Position numbers and translations under genes: made by a program. Shown piece by piece: positions 20,317-28,998 of a stretch of 36,436 bases of DNA. The notes beneath the pieces are model-generated. The model ran no database searches, was not told the origin of the DNA, and worked only from the letters and a program-made list of their open reading frames with translations. Origin of the DNA: Candidatus Moranbacteria bacterium GW2011_GWE1_49_15 (lineage in GTDB: Bacteria; Patescibacteriota; Minisyncoccia; Moranbacterales; GWC2-37-73); assembly GCA_001003855.1 (NCBI GenBank), contig LCPX01000001.1, forward strand, positions 1 to 36,436, written 5' to 3'. Position 1 is the first letter of the stretch. The number at the start of each line of letters is the position of its first letter.

Positions 20317-22254
20317 CTACTTGCTCTCGTAATCCTTGACTTCGAGCATGATCCTCCTGCCTAATTTTGGCGTAGTTGAGACAAATTCCGGCTGTACGGA
20401 AATTTCAAGGTTTTTAACATATGGATATCCCTTAAGGATCATCCTGATCTCATCCTCATCCTTGGAAATAAGCTGTTTTTTGAAGGCATCGGCGTCGAAT
20501 GAAGGCTTGGAAGTGACCTGGGCGGAAACCTTTATATCGGCCTTGGATCCCTCAAGGTCCACTTCCGCTCCGGAGTAGCTGATAACGACTTCGCTTATGG
20601 AGTAGGCGAAATCCCTCTTATTCCTGTCCTTGTACAACTTTTCAGCTATTTCCCTTATCTGGTTTTCCGAAAATATCAGGAAGTTAGCCTTGGCCCTCAC
20701 TTGATAGTCGAATTCATTCCTCAAGTCCCCGCTTTTGGCGAGAGGTACGGATTCGATTATCTCGAATTCCGACGCCTCCTCGAGTATCATCTCCCCCTGG
20801 GCAAGCTCGCTTTTGACGGATTCCACCATTTTTTCCCTGATAGAATCTTCCGTCTTATTCTTGGCCCCGTCTATGTCCGACTGCGCTACCAACTTGGCCG
20901 CATCCGCGGACGAGCCTCCGCCCAGCATGGGCTCGGAAGATTTGGCGTAAATCTTGGCATATTTATCTCCGCCCCTGAAGCCCGGAATCGTGAACGAGGT
21001 CGGTCCCACATTATACTGCTCACCCGGCATATCGGCAATAACCTCGACTTCGATAGCTCCGGGATTCGCTTCACCGGCGACGTTGGTTGTCCCCGGAACG
21101 ACGACTCCTTCGACAAGCCTGAATATTTTACCATCCCCGGTCTCAAACCTGGTCGAAGCCACCAGGGATTGGGAGGCGCTGCTATATTCATTATAAATGA
21201 CTATCTTTCCTCTGGCTTTCTGTCCGGCAGATTCGCTTACTCCGGTGGATGCGCTCGAAAGGGTCAATTCCCCTTCCTTGCTCAAAAGCCTGGCTGGTAC
21301 TTTCAAATTTTCCAAATCTTCCGTTTGCAAAGCCGCATCGGCCTCCACCGTAAAATCCACCTTCTTGCTTTCATTTTCCAAATAAACCGTTATTTCGGCT
21401 TTCGGAACAAGGAAATACGCGGCCGTCCCCGCCGTAATCAAGAGCATCAGGATAATAAAAATGAAAAGCAAGCTCCTTTCCCCCCTTGAGGCGGGCTGGG
21501 GTCTTCTCGAGGCAGTCTCGCTTCTGGACAGCTTGGGGGTAGTCGAGTTGAACATCCTCTCGAATTTCTCCTCCTTTTCCGGATCCATGAATTCCTCGAA
21601 AGATTTCTTGATGTCATATCTGCTGCCCCTGCCTCCCATGGCCGGCTGCTGCGTCGGCGTGGGCTTGTGCGGCGGTTGAGGCCTTACGATATCGGAAGAC
21701 GTGCGGGCAACCTGGACGTGGTTGGTTTTTTTGAAATCGGAAAGGGTGTGGGGAGGTTTTCTTGGGGCCGGCATGCGGACCTCCTCCTCGACAGTCGCGA
21801 TTTGCTCCTCGGGCCGGATTTCCATATCATCCTCATCCGATTCTTCCTCCAATTCTTCATCCGATTCCTCTTGCGAACCTCCATAAAAACCGGACGAACC
21901 CACCTTCACCAATCTTTCCTTTTTTTGAATAGCTGAATCCGTAACGGATTGCTGGATCGGTTCACTTACCTCCACTTCCTCCGATTCCGTCAGATCCAAA
22001 CCATCCATGGACATCTTCGCGCTTATCCCCGCCCTTTCTGCCATCTTGAGCGTTTGCTCGTCCTGCGTCACCAAGGTCGCTCCCTTGCCAAGCTTCTCAG
22101 CCTCCCTCTTGAGCAGTTTCAAGTTGACGATGCTCTGAGCGACCAAAGCCCTCTTAGGAACGACGAAATAATTGTCGGTCGCCGGCGATTTCCTAAGTTT
22201 TTCTATTACCGATGAGATTTCCTCATCAATCTCGATATAAAAAGTTTGGTGCAT
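20317..22254 (-). CDS. Bitopic membrane protein with baseplate J-like region (645 aa)
   Basis: Not a characterised protein. Layout: an N-terminal globular domain of about 90 residues (VVPKRALVAQSIVNLKLLKR, LVTQDEQTLKMAERAGI); an acidic then Pro-rich disordered region (about 95-255); one transmembrane helix at 261-283; and a C-terminal extracytoplasmic part of about 360 residues. In that part, VPGTTNVAGEANPGAIEVEVIA and GEQYNVGPTSFTIPG resemble the segment annotated as baseplate J/gp47 in some Patescibacteria; I consider that a weak structural likeness, not a phage gene. It follows the FtsA-like gene by 52 nt, so the two may work together: cytoplasmic ATPase plus membrane-spanning partner. Confidence 0.6.
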   Translation of the reverse strand: MHQTFYIEIDEEISSVIEKLRKSPATDNYFVVPKRALVAQSIVNLKLLKREAEKLGKGATLVTQDEQTLKMAERAGISAKMSMDGLDLTESEEVEVSEPIQQSVTDSAIQKKERLVKVGSSGFYGGSQEESDEELEEESDEDDMEIRPEEQIATVEEEVRMPAPRKPPHTLSDFKKTNHVQVARTSSDIVRPQPPHKPTPTQQPAMGGRGSRYDIKKSFEEFMDPEKEEKFERMFNSTTPKLSRSETASRRPQPASRGERSLLFIFIILMLLITAGTAAYFLVPKAEITVYLENESKKVDFTVEADAALQTEDLENLKVPARLLSKEGELTLSSASTGVSESAGQKARGKIVIYNEYSSASQSLVASTRFETGDGKIFRLVEGVVVPGTTNVAGEANPGAIEVEVIADMPGEQYNVGPTSFTIPGFRGGDKYAKIYAKSSEPMLGGGSSADAAKLVAQSDIDGAKNKTEDSIREKMVESVKSELAQGEMILEEASEFEIIESVPLAKSGDLRNEFDYQVRAKANFLIFSENQIREIAEKLYKDRNKRDFAYSISEVVISYSGAEVDLEGSKADIKVSAQVTSKPSFDADAFKKQLISKDEDEIRMILKGYPYVKNLEISVQPEFVSTTPKLGRRIMLEVKDYESK

Positions 22255-22306
22255 AATTATATGGTTAGGGAATAAGCTTATTAAATCATATCTTAAAAAA
22301 ATATAC

Positions 22307-23575
22307 CTAGCCCTCTATGTTCTGCACGGTCCTGCGCAAAATTCCAGCCATGAGTTTCTCTTCGCCCGCCACGTCAAGCGCCAAATTCGCAAGTCCCATA
22401 GGGGTGACATCCTGGGGATTGGTCAGCTCTCCAGTGCCGTCCACTATCCTTGCCACGTCCTTGGGTTGCAAGAAACTCACTGACGGGGCCTTGGCGAAAG
22501 GAAGATTCTTTATCCATTCCTTCGAAGAAAGAGCGTTCTTTATTCCCGGAAGAGCGGAGCCTCCTCCGCAAAGCAACACCTTGGACGGCAACACGTCCGA
22601 TTCTGCGAACTCGGCCAATGACAACTCAACTCCTCCGAGCCAAACCTGGCAATCGTTCTCGAAAATCTTATCGATCTTGGTGGTGACATCCGCCCCAAGT
22701 TTTCCTTCGGCATAATTTATCTTGAGAACTTCGGCTTCCTCGAAAGGAATTCCGAGTTCTTGGGCAAGTTTTTTCGTGAAAGCCCTCCCGCCGAACGCGA
22801 ACATCTTCGTTCCCTCCAAACCGCCGTTACGGACAACCGCTATATCGGTCGTTCCCCCGCCTATGTCTATGAAAATCGCGCTAAAATCCAAAACGTCGTC
22901 ATAATCCACGCTGCGGGCGACCGCATACGGCTCCGCGGCTATGCTCATCAACTCCACTCCCAACTCGTCGGCGATGGCATGGATGGCTCCGAGATGGATC
23001 ATCGGCGCATAAGCGTTGAAAATGCTTATGGAGACGTCCTTACCTTGGAATCCGACGGGATTCTTAACCTGATATCCGTCGATACGCACGTCCACGATAG
23101 CCGCGTTTATGAGTTTTATCTCGATATCATCCTGTCCCGTTTCCCAGGCGATCTGTTGTTTGATGCGATCGAACGCCTTGAGCTGGACCCTGTGTATTAT
23201 CGTCCGAAGTTCCGCGATATCGATCCTGCTTTCGGATCTGGACCTTTCGTAATGGACGGTCGTCGTCGTTCCTTTTACGAGCTCACCGGCTATCCCGACG
23301 ATGGCTTTTTTTATCTTTTTGATTCCGGCTTTTTCCTGGGCGCCCACGATAGCTCTTTTGCAAGTGTCGATAACACCGGAGATATCGGAAACCGCCCCGC
23401 TTTGCATGTTTCCATGGCTCTGTCTTTCTTTGGAAACGCCCAGTACCTCACCGGCCACATTCTCCCCTTCGGAATGCGTCCGAAAAACCAGAGCTTTCGC
23501 GAACTCCGTTCCTATATCCAAAGCGAGCAGATTTTCTGATTTTCCTCCAAGGGAAATTTTTGAAAAAAATGACAT
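22307..23575 (-). CDS. FtsA-like actin-fold ATPase
   Basis: 422 aa with the ASKHA signature blocks: phosphate 1 LALDIGTEFAKALV near 17-30, phosphate 2 FIDIGGGTTDIAVV near 235-248, and adenosine block LLCGGGSALPGI near 340. An SHS2-type insertion lies between (about 100-215), as in FtsA/PilM. The C terminus ends in EEKLMAGILRRTVQNIEG, which can form an amphipathic helix like the FtsA membrane-targeting sequence. It could be division protein FtsA or the PilM component of a type IV pilus; the lack of ftsZ, ftsQ or pilN nearby leaves this undecided, with FtsA slightly preferred because of the amphipathic end. It starts 14 nt after the PfkB kinase gene. Confidence 0.75.
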   Translation of the reverse strand: MSFFSKISLGGKSENLLALDIGTEFAKALVFRTHSEGENVAGEVLGVSKERQSHGNMQSGAVSDISGVIDTCKRAIVGAQEKAGIKKIKKAIVGIAGELVKGTTTTVHYERSRSESRIDIAELRTIIHRVQLKAFDRIKQQIAWETGQDDIEIKLINAAIVDVRIDGYQVKNPVGFQGKDVSISIFNAYAPMIHLGAIHAIADELGVELMSIAAEPYAVARSVDYDDVLDFSAIFIDIGGGTTDIAVVRNGGLEGTKMFAFGGRAFTKKLAQELGIPFEEAEVLKINYAEGKLGADVTTKIDKIFENDCQVWLGGVELSLAEFAESDVLPSKVLLCGGGSALPGIKNALSSKEWIKNLPFAKAPSVSFLQPKDVARIVDGTGELTNPQDVTPMGLANLALDVAGEEKLMAGILRRTVQNIEG

Positions 23576-23589
23576 AAGTTATCCGCTTA

Positions 23590-24642
23590 TTATTGGTTCA
23601 CCTTCTCGATCTTAACGTGTTTCGCGATATTTCTGATTTCTTTTTCACGCAAAAGCCCTTTTTGTCCGCCGTATTCCTTGACCGAATTGCTGCCATTGAC
23701 GATTCCCCACGCCAACGCGTCGCCCAAAGTTTTTCCTTTCAGCAAAGCTCCGAAAAATCCGCTGGTGAAAGCGTCTCCGGAACCGGTAGTGTCGACGGCT
23801 TCGACCACTATGGCCGCGGCGTGCGATATGCCGTTCTCGTCCTTCGCCCAGGCTCCGCGGATCCCGTCAGTGATAAGAACAACTCGCGGACCAAGGTCTT
23901 TCAGTTTTTCCAAAAGATACGCCTCGTCGTTCAGTTGTTTTCTGGTCGATCCCAAAGCCACATGCGTCACGATTTCCAATGCCTCGTCCTTGTTGAGCAT
24001 AAGAAGCTCCGCACGCGTGATGGCCCCGATGACAGCTTCGGTATCGGTCGCGATGTTTTTCTGTCCGGGATTGAAAGCGATCCTTTTTTTCTTTTCCGAC
24101 GAGAACTTCAGGATCTTTTTCAAATTTTCCTGCCAAGGGCCGTTAAGCGAACTCACGAACAGCCAGTCCGCCTTGCGGAGTTTTCCTGGAATTATTTCCA
24201 ATTTCTCATTGGCACTGCGATCGGAAAAAACCGTGCGCTCCCCGGTCTTGGCGTCGACTAGGATAAAAGAAAGGTCGCTTTTGCATTTCTTCTCCTTCTG
24301 CAGGACGTCCAGTCCGACACCTCCTTTTTTCAGCTCTTGCCCGATCCACTCACCGATGGAATCGTCCCCGATCTTCGTGCAGCATCGGACATCCGCGCCG
24401 AGACGAGCCAGTCCGTAGGCCACATTGGCGGCGCACCCTCCGACGGTCTCAAAACGATCTTCTACTTGGTATTTTGCTCCCAACTCGAAGGCGATTTTTT
24501 TCTGCGCGGTGAGATCTTTCGGCGTATCGAAAATCACTCCCTTGTCCGTCGGGAAAAAAACGTCTTTCGACGAAGAACCTATGCAAATGACGGTATCGGT
24601 CTTCGCCCTGCGCTTTGATTTTGAGAAAAATTTTCGAAGCAT
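23590..24642 (-). CDS. PfkB-family carbohydrate/nucleoside kinase
   Basis: Ribokinase-fold kinase of 350 aa. The N-terminal signature is VGGCAANVAYGLARLGADVRCCTKIGDDSIG (about 68-98), and the C-terminal PfkB signature DTTGSGDAFTSGFFGALLKG carries the catalytic Asp and the anion hole (near 290). LVDAKTGERTVFSDRSAN between them contacts substrate. The family phosphorylates ribose, fructose, adenosine or similar; the exact sugar is not predictable, though a ribokinase- or adenosine-kinase-type role would suit. A GGAGG lies 23 nt before the ATG, too far for normal use, and TAG directly precedes the ATG. It is 32 nt downstream of enolase. Confidence 0.85.
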   Translation of the reverse strand: MLRKFFSKSKRRAKTDTVICIGSSSKDVFFPTDKGVIFDTPKDLTAQKKIAFELGAKYQVEDRFETVGGCAANVAYGLARLGADVRCCTKIGDDSIGEWIGQELKKGGVGLDVLQKEKKCKSDLSFILVDAKTGERTVFSDRSANEKLEIIPGKLRKADWLFVSSLNGPWQENLKKILKFSSEKKKRIAFNPGQKNIATDTEAVIGAITRAELLMLNKDEALEIVTHVALGSTRKQLNDEAYLLEKLKDLGPRVVLITDGIRGAWAKDENGISHAAAIVVEAVDTTGSGDAFTSGFFGALLKGKTLGDALAWGIVNGSNSVKEYGGQKGLLREKEIRNIAKHVKIEKVNQ

Positions 24643-24674
24643 CTACGCGTGATGAAATTTTATATCCTCCTATT

Positions 24675-25976
24675 TTATTTTCCAAGCTCCTGCTCAATCT
24701 TAGCCAGGCGGTTATATTTGCAAATCCTCTCCCCCCTCGATAGCGATCCTGATTTCATGTAATCCGCTCCGGTTCCGACAGCCAAATCAGAAATGAACTC
24801 GTCGGTCGTTTCACCGCTTCTGTGCGAGATAACCGTCCTCATCTTGTTTTTCTTGGCCAGTTTCATGCAATCGAAAGTTTCCGAGAGGCTGCCGATCTGA
24901 TTCACCTTGATCAAAACGCTGTTGCAAGACCCGTGCTCGATCGCCTTCTTGAGCCTTTTGACATTGGTCACCAGAAGGTCGTCGCCGATCAACATGAGAC
25001 CTTTCTCCCCGGAGCCCATCAACCCTTTCAAGAAAGTTTTTTTCGCCAATTTCTCCGACATCTGGGCCCAACCCTCCCAATCCTCCTCATGCAAACCGTC
25101 TTCGATTGAGATGATATGGTATTTGTCGATCCATTCCTTATAAAGATTGATGAGCCTCTCCTTCTCCAGAGTCACTCCTTCCGGTTTGAGGACATAGTGG
25201 TTTTGCTTTTCCTCATAGAACGAATTGGCCGCCACGTCCAAGCCCAGGTTTACTTCGCTTCCCAAGGCATAACCGCTTTCCGAAATGGCCCTGTTGATAA
25301 GTTCAAGAGCTTTGGTGTTGCTTTCAAGCTTAGGAGAGAAACCTCCTTCGTCCCCGACGCTGGTGCTATATCCTCCAGCTGCCAATATTTTTTTCAATTT
25401 ATGGAAAATCTCACTTCCCGCCCGGAGCTGCTCGGAAAATTTACCGATGCCGTTCGGCACGATTTTGAACTCCTGCACCGAAAGGCCTGAGTCCGCGTGT
25501 TGTCCGCCGTTTAGCACATTGAACATCGGGATGGGGTTTTTCAATTTTTTTCCGCCCAGTCCTGAAATTTGCGAGATATATTCGTAGAGGGGTTTTTTTT
25601 CATGCGCCGCCGCCGCTTTGCAAACAGCTAAAGAAATTCCCAGGATAGCATTGGCTCCGAACTTGGATTTGTTTTCCGTTCCGTCCAACTCCAACATGAT
25701 TTCATCTATCTCCGCTTGGTTCTTCGCATCCTTGCCGATGAGGGCCGTCCTAAGGGGTCCTTCCACGTTGGCCACCGCCTTGAGCACGCCCAAGCCGCCA
25801 TATCTTTTCCCATCACCGTCGCGAAGCTCCAGCGCCTCGAATTTTCCAGTCGACGCTCCCGAAGGGACACCCGCCACGCCGCTGGCTCCGCTCTCCAATT
25901 CGACCGTGACCTCTATCGTAGGGTTCCCTCTTGAATCCAAAATTTCCTTGGCCAGTATTTGCTTTATTTTCGACAT
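24675..25976 (-). CDS. eno: Enolase
   Basis: Converts 2-phosphoglycerate to phosphoenolpyruvate. 433 aa, the usual length. Landmarks: REILDSRGNPTIEV-type opening (KEILDSRGNPTIEVTVEL), GVPSGASTGKFEALELRDGD with the mobile loop Ser, VQEFKIVPNGIGKF, VGDEGGFSP, NLGLDVAANSFY with a metal Asp, SIEDGLHEEDWEGW with metal Glu-Asp, LMLIGDDLLVTN, LIKVNQIGSLSET with the catalytic Lys, and ISHRSGETTDEFISDLAVG. All catalytic residues are present. It heads the eno-pfkB-ftsA-like-645aa run and may be driven by the weak promoter near 26023. Confidence 0.97.
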   Translation of the reverse strand: MSKIKQILAKEILDSRGNPTIEVTVELESGASGVAGVPSGASTGKFEALELRDGDGKRYGGLGVLKAVANVEGPLRTALIGKDAKNQAEIDEIMLELDGTENKSKFGANAILGISLAVCKAAAAHEKKPLYEYISQISGLGGKKLKNPIPMFNVLNGGQHADSGLSVQEFKIVPNGIGKFSEQLRAGSEIFHKLKKILAAGGYSTSVGDEGGFSPKLESNTKALELINRAISESGYALGSEVNLGLDVAANSFYEEKQNHYVLKPEGVTLEKERLINLYKEWIDKYHIISIEDGLHEEDWEGWAQMSEKLAKKTFLKGLMGSGEKGLMLIGDDLLVTNVKRLKKAIEHGSCNSVLIKVNQIGSLSETFDCMKLAKKNKMRTVISHRSGETTDEFISDLAVGTGADYMKSGSLSRGERICKYNRLAKIEQELGK

Positions 25977-26022
25977 GATTTTTTTTGTTTTAATTACTAA
26001 TTTTTATTCTCATCCTGTTTTG

Positions 26023-26031
26023 ATTTTAGCA
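26023..26031 (-). promoter_or_regulatory. Possible extended -10 promoter of eno
   Basis: TGCTAAAAT on the minus strand, 47 nt before the eno ATG, fits TGnTAnnnT; no convincing -35. Confidence 0.35.
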
Positions 26032-26068
26032 CAAAAAGGTCCTGATAAAAAATTACCGACGCCGACGC

Positions 26069-26665
26069 CTACTCCATCCAGTATTTGAACTTATCGAAAA
26101 GATCGAAAGTCACCACGCAAACCGTGAATATGAGATAGTAAGCCGTGAGATAAGTGAAGCTTTTGAAATACCTCATACTGTTTTCAAATTGCTCATTCGA
26201 AACTATGAGGTCCCGAGAGAGCATCATGACCCAGATATGCACGGCGAATATCAGCATGAGGGAAAAGGGCAAGATGACGAGTGAATACGGCAAACCGCTT
26301 ATGTATTGGAAAAACGATCCGAAGAAAAACAACGGCAAGATCCAGAAGGATTCACGATCCCAGAATTCATCGTTTTTCTTGAATTTATCGAAACTGGACC
26401 AATACAGAATCGGCACGCAAAAAAAGTTTATCGCCACACCCGAGATGAATATAAGCCAAGTGACCCAATTATCCTTGTTCCCGATGCTCATCCCAGGCGT
26501 CAGGAAATCTATGATGTCCAAATATATGACGACGAAAGCGAACACCAGCAGGAGGATCGACAGATAGAGGAATATCCTGCTTTTGATGTCTATTTTTCTT
26601 CCATCCAACAGACTGTTCCTGTTATTGAGAACCTTGAAATAGGACTGGTTTTCTTCTGGAAACAT
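26069..26665 (-). CDS. Polytopic membrane protein, function unknown (198 aa)
   Basis: No family recognised. It has about five hydrophobic segments: IFLYLSILLLVFAFVVIYLD, WLIFISGVAINFFCVPILYW, SFWILPLFFFGSFFQYI, LVILPFSLMLIFAVHIWVMM and AYYLIFTVCVVTFDLF, with a 25-residue polar N terminus and short charged loops. No conserved charged residues within the membrane suggest a catalytic or transport role. It lies between pgk (upstream on the opposite end) and eno on the same strand, with its ATG 38 nt after pgk, but nothing ties it to glycolysis. Confidence 0.65.
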   Translation of the reverse strand: MFPEENQSYFKVLNNRNSLLDGRKIDIKSRIFLYLSILLLVFAFVVIYLDIIDFLTPGMSIGNKDNWVTWLIFISGVAINFFCVPILYWSSFDKFKKNDEFWDRESFWILPLFFFGSFFQYISGLPYSLVILPFSLMLIFAVHIWVMMLSRDLIVSNEQFENSMRYFKSFTYLTAYYLIFTVCVVTFDLFDKFKYWME

Positions 26666-26703
26666 AATCTTTTAAAAAAATATTTTTATTTTTAAGCTAA
26701 GCA

Positions 26704-27738
26704 TCAGCTGAGCGCCTTTATCCCTGGCATCTCGTTGCCACTGAGATATTCCAACATCGCCCCGCCTCCCGTGGAAACGAAAGAAATCTTGTCCATCAAA
26801 CCGTTCTCTTCCAGGGCTTGGACAGATTCCCCGCCGCCGACAAGGCTATATGCGCCGCTCTCGGCCACGACTCCCAAAACCTCCCGGGTGGCACGGTCAT
26901 AAGGAGCTTCCTCGAATTTACCCAGGGGGCCGTTCCAAACGACGGTACCGGACGAAAGGATGATGTCCTTGAATTTTTCCGCCGACTCTTCCCCGATATC
27001 CAGCCTATCCCCTTCGAAATCCCAGGGCAGGATGACCTTGTCCGAAAATTCCAACTTCTGATCCAATGCTTCGTTCGCGATTTTTCCCCCTACCAGGATA
27101 TGGTCATAAATTTGTTCGAATTTCTTGATGAGCGGGAGTTTGGTTTCGATCTTAGCCCCTCCGATTATCGCGGTTGCCGGACGCTTCGGATTCTCCAACA
27201 CCTTATTAAGATTTTCGATTTCTTTCTGGAGCCAGAATCCCGCATAACTCGGCAGGAATTTCGTCACGCCGGTGACCGAAGACTGGTCGCGGTGGCACAC
27301 ACTGAAAGCCTCGTTCACGAAAGCGTCGAAATTGGCAGAAAGCTTTTCGGAAAAATCCTCGTCATTCTTCTCCTCCCCTCCATGGAACCTCACGTTCTCC
27401 AGAAGCAGCACTTCCCCTTCCCCTAAATTATCCAGGGCGCTGGCGACATCCTCGCCGATGCAATCGAAAGCGAACACCACCTTTCTTTCCAAAATACTTT
27501 CCAGATCCCCAACAAGCTGGGAAAGTGAGAAACTGTCATTCTTCTTTCCTTCTGGTCTTCCCAGATGGGAACAAAGAGCTACCTTGGCCCCTTCCTGGGA
27601 GAGGACATGATCCACTGTCTCCTTACAAGCATTGAGCTTGAATTTTTCCTGGACCACTCCGTCGACGATCCCCACGTTGAAATCCGCCCTGACCAAAACC
27701 TTCTTATTCTCCAAAACGGCGTCTTGTATCTTTTTCAT
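26704..27738 (-). CDS. pgk: Phosphoglycerate kinase (short form)
   Basis: Transfers phosphate from 1,3-bisphosphoglycerate to ADP. About 345 aa, shorter than the usual ~390-400. Signatures present: VRADFNV near the N terminus, CSHLGRPEG, LLENVRFHGGE, NEAFSVCHRDQSS (commonly DAF..AHR), IIGGAKIETKLPLI, VVWNGPLGKFE, VGGGESVQAL (commonly GGGDS) and STGGGAMLEYLSG. The missing residues are spread over loops and the domain linker. Starts at 27738 or at an ATG 15 nt upstream; the later one gives the usual MKKIQDAVLENKKVLVR opening. It follows mraY by 37 nt. Confidence 0.94.
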   Translation of the reverse strand: MKKIQDAVLENKKVLVRADFNVGIVDGVVQEKFKLNACKETVDHVLSQEGAKVALCSHLGRPEGKKNDSFSLSQLVGDLESILERKVVFAFDCIGEDVASALDNLGEGEVLLLENVRFHGGEEKNDEDFSEKLSANFDAFVNEAFSVCHRDQSSVTGVTKFLPSYAGFWLQKEIENLNKVLENPKRPATAIIGGAKIETKLPLIKKFEQIYDHILVGGKIANEALDQKLEFSDKVILPWDFEGDRLDIGEESAEKFKDIILSSGTVVWNGPLGKFEEAPYDRATREVLGVVAESGAYSLVGGGESVQALEENGLMDKISFVSTGGGAMLEYLSGNEMPGIKALS

Positions 27739-27775
27739 ATTTTTATTTTGCATTCGTTAATTCCCGCGCTTTTAT

Positions 27776-28885
27776 TTAAAATTTTATTTTACCCATCCCC
27801 AAAATCCCGATAATCACTCCCATCGCCGCGGTCACCGCGGTGAAAACCCAGGCGCGCATCACGACTTTCGGTTCAGGCCAGCCCTTGGCTTCGAAATGAT
27901 GGTGGAGCGGAGCCGCCAAAAAAACTTTGCGCTTGAAGAATTTCTTGGATATAAGCTGGATGACGACACTCCCGGATTCCAAAACGTACACAAAAACGAT
28001 GATATAGAGGATGGCCACGGAATTGGTCAACAGCGCCACCACGCCCAAAGTGGTTCCGAGGCTCATGGCTCCGGTATCCCCCATGAAAAACCTGGCCGGG
28101 TAGATATTGAACCAAAGGAAAGCCAGCAATGCACCTGAAAGGGCGGCGCAAAACGAAGCGAGATCGATCTTGTTCTGGAAAAAAGCGATGAGAGCGAAAG
28201 ACGAAAAAGCCATGGTCAAAACCCCGGCATTGAGCCCGTCCAACCCGTCGGTCTCGTTCGAAGACACCGCGGCCGAAATGATCACGAAAATAAACAAGGG
28301 GATATACCAAAGACCGATGGAAAAATCACCTAAAGCCGGGACATGGATCCTATCCCAACCGAGCTTGTAATAGAACCACCAGGCGCCGACTCCCGCGATA
28401 ATAAGAAGCCACCAGAGCCTCTTGGCGAATCTCATGCCGCCCCCCTTGTTCGAACCCCATCCTTTGACGCTCATGAAATCGTCGAAAAGTCCCAAGACGC
28501 CGGCCGTGACCAAGGCGAAGAGCGGAAGCCACACTTGCGAACGGCTGAAAAAGTCCAACCTGGCCAAGAAGGAAAAATTGAAAAGCGTCGCCAAATACGG
28601 CAGGAGATAATGCGAGGCAATCACCAAAACGAGCACGGAAAACCAGACTATGACGCCACCCATGGTCGGCGTTCCCGATTTTCCCGCATGGAGACTGCTG
28701 ACGTAGGTAAGTTCCTTTCCCGTCACGTCGGTCTTTTTGATCTTGATGCCGATTTTGTATTTGTATAGGATGTGGGTCCAAAGGGGCGTGAGCGCGAACG
28801 CCAAAGCGAAGGCCAGCACTCCGGTAAAGAGCACCTTGATTAAATTTATAATTTCCGGCACGGTGTGTATTTGGGCGAAAGACAT
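27776..28885 (-). CDS. mraY: Phospho-N-acetylmuramoyl-pentapeptide-transferase
   Basis: Makes lipid I by moving phospho-MurNAc-pentapeptide onto undecaprenyl phosphate at the inner face of the membrane. 369 aa, about ten transmembrane helices. Signature sites: SGTPTMGGVIVW, GLFDDFMSVKGWGSNKG with the Asp pair, SSNETDGLDGLNAGVL, YPARFFMGDTGAMSLGTTLG, and APLHHHFEAKGWPEPKVVMR near the C terminus. The start is ATG 28885; a TTG four codons earlier is not needed. No other mur gene is adjacent, unlike the usual dcw cluster. A carboxypeptidase gene follows upstream, so two cell-wall genes are near each other. Confidence 0.95.
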   Translation of the reverse strand: MSFAQIHTVPEIINLIKVLFTGVLAFALAFALTPLWTHILYKYKIGIKIKKTDVTGKELTYVSSLHAGKSGTPTMGGVIVWFSVLVLVIASHYLLPYLATLFNFSFLARLDFFSRSQVWLPLFALVTAGVLGLFDDFMSVKGWGSNKGGGMRFAKRLWWLLIIAGVGAWWFYYKLGWDRIHVPALGDFSIGLWYIPLFIFVIISAAVSSNETDGLDGLNAGVLTMAFSSFALIAFFQNKIDLASFCAALSGALLAFLWFNIYPARFFMGDTGAMSLGTTLGVVALLTNSVAILYIIVFVYVLESGSVVIQLISKKFFKRKVFLAAPLHHHFEAKGWPEPKVVMRAWVFTAVTAAMGVIIGILGMGKIKF

Positions 28886-28998
28886 AAAAAGTTTCAAGTT
28901 TATAAAGTTTAGAAAATTCCTAAGGCTTTTGGATTCCCGTTCGGATCCCGCTTTATGAACTTTACGGACTTTACGAACTTTTCATCTGCGCGCAAACC

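Noticed and set aside
20701-21489. Long open frame of 262 codons on the plus strand
   Set aside because: It is entirely antisense to the 645-aa membrane protein, whose domain structure is coherent; no promoter or ribosome site.
20317-22254. The 645-aa protein as a prophage baseplate gene
   Set aside because: No other phage genes are near, the protein has a cytoplasmic domain and a transmembrane helix, and it lies in a housekeeping run beside an FtsA-like gene.
22760-23539. Open frame of 259 codons on the plus strand
   Set aside because: It is antisense to the FtsA-like gene, which has all ATPase motifs; a codon-bias shadow.
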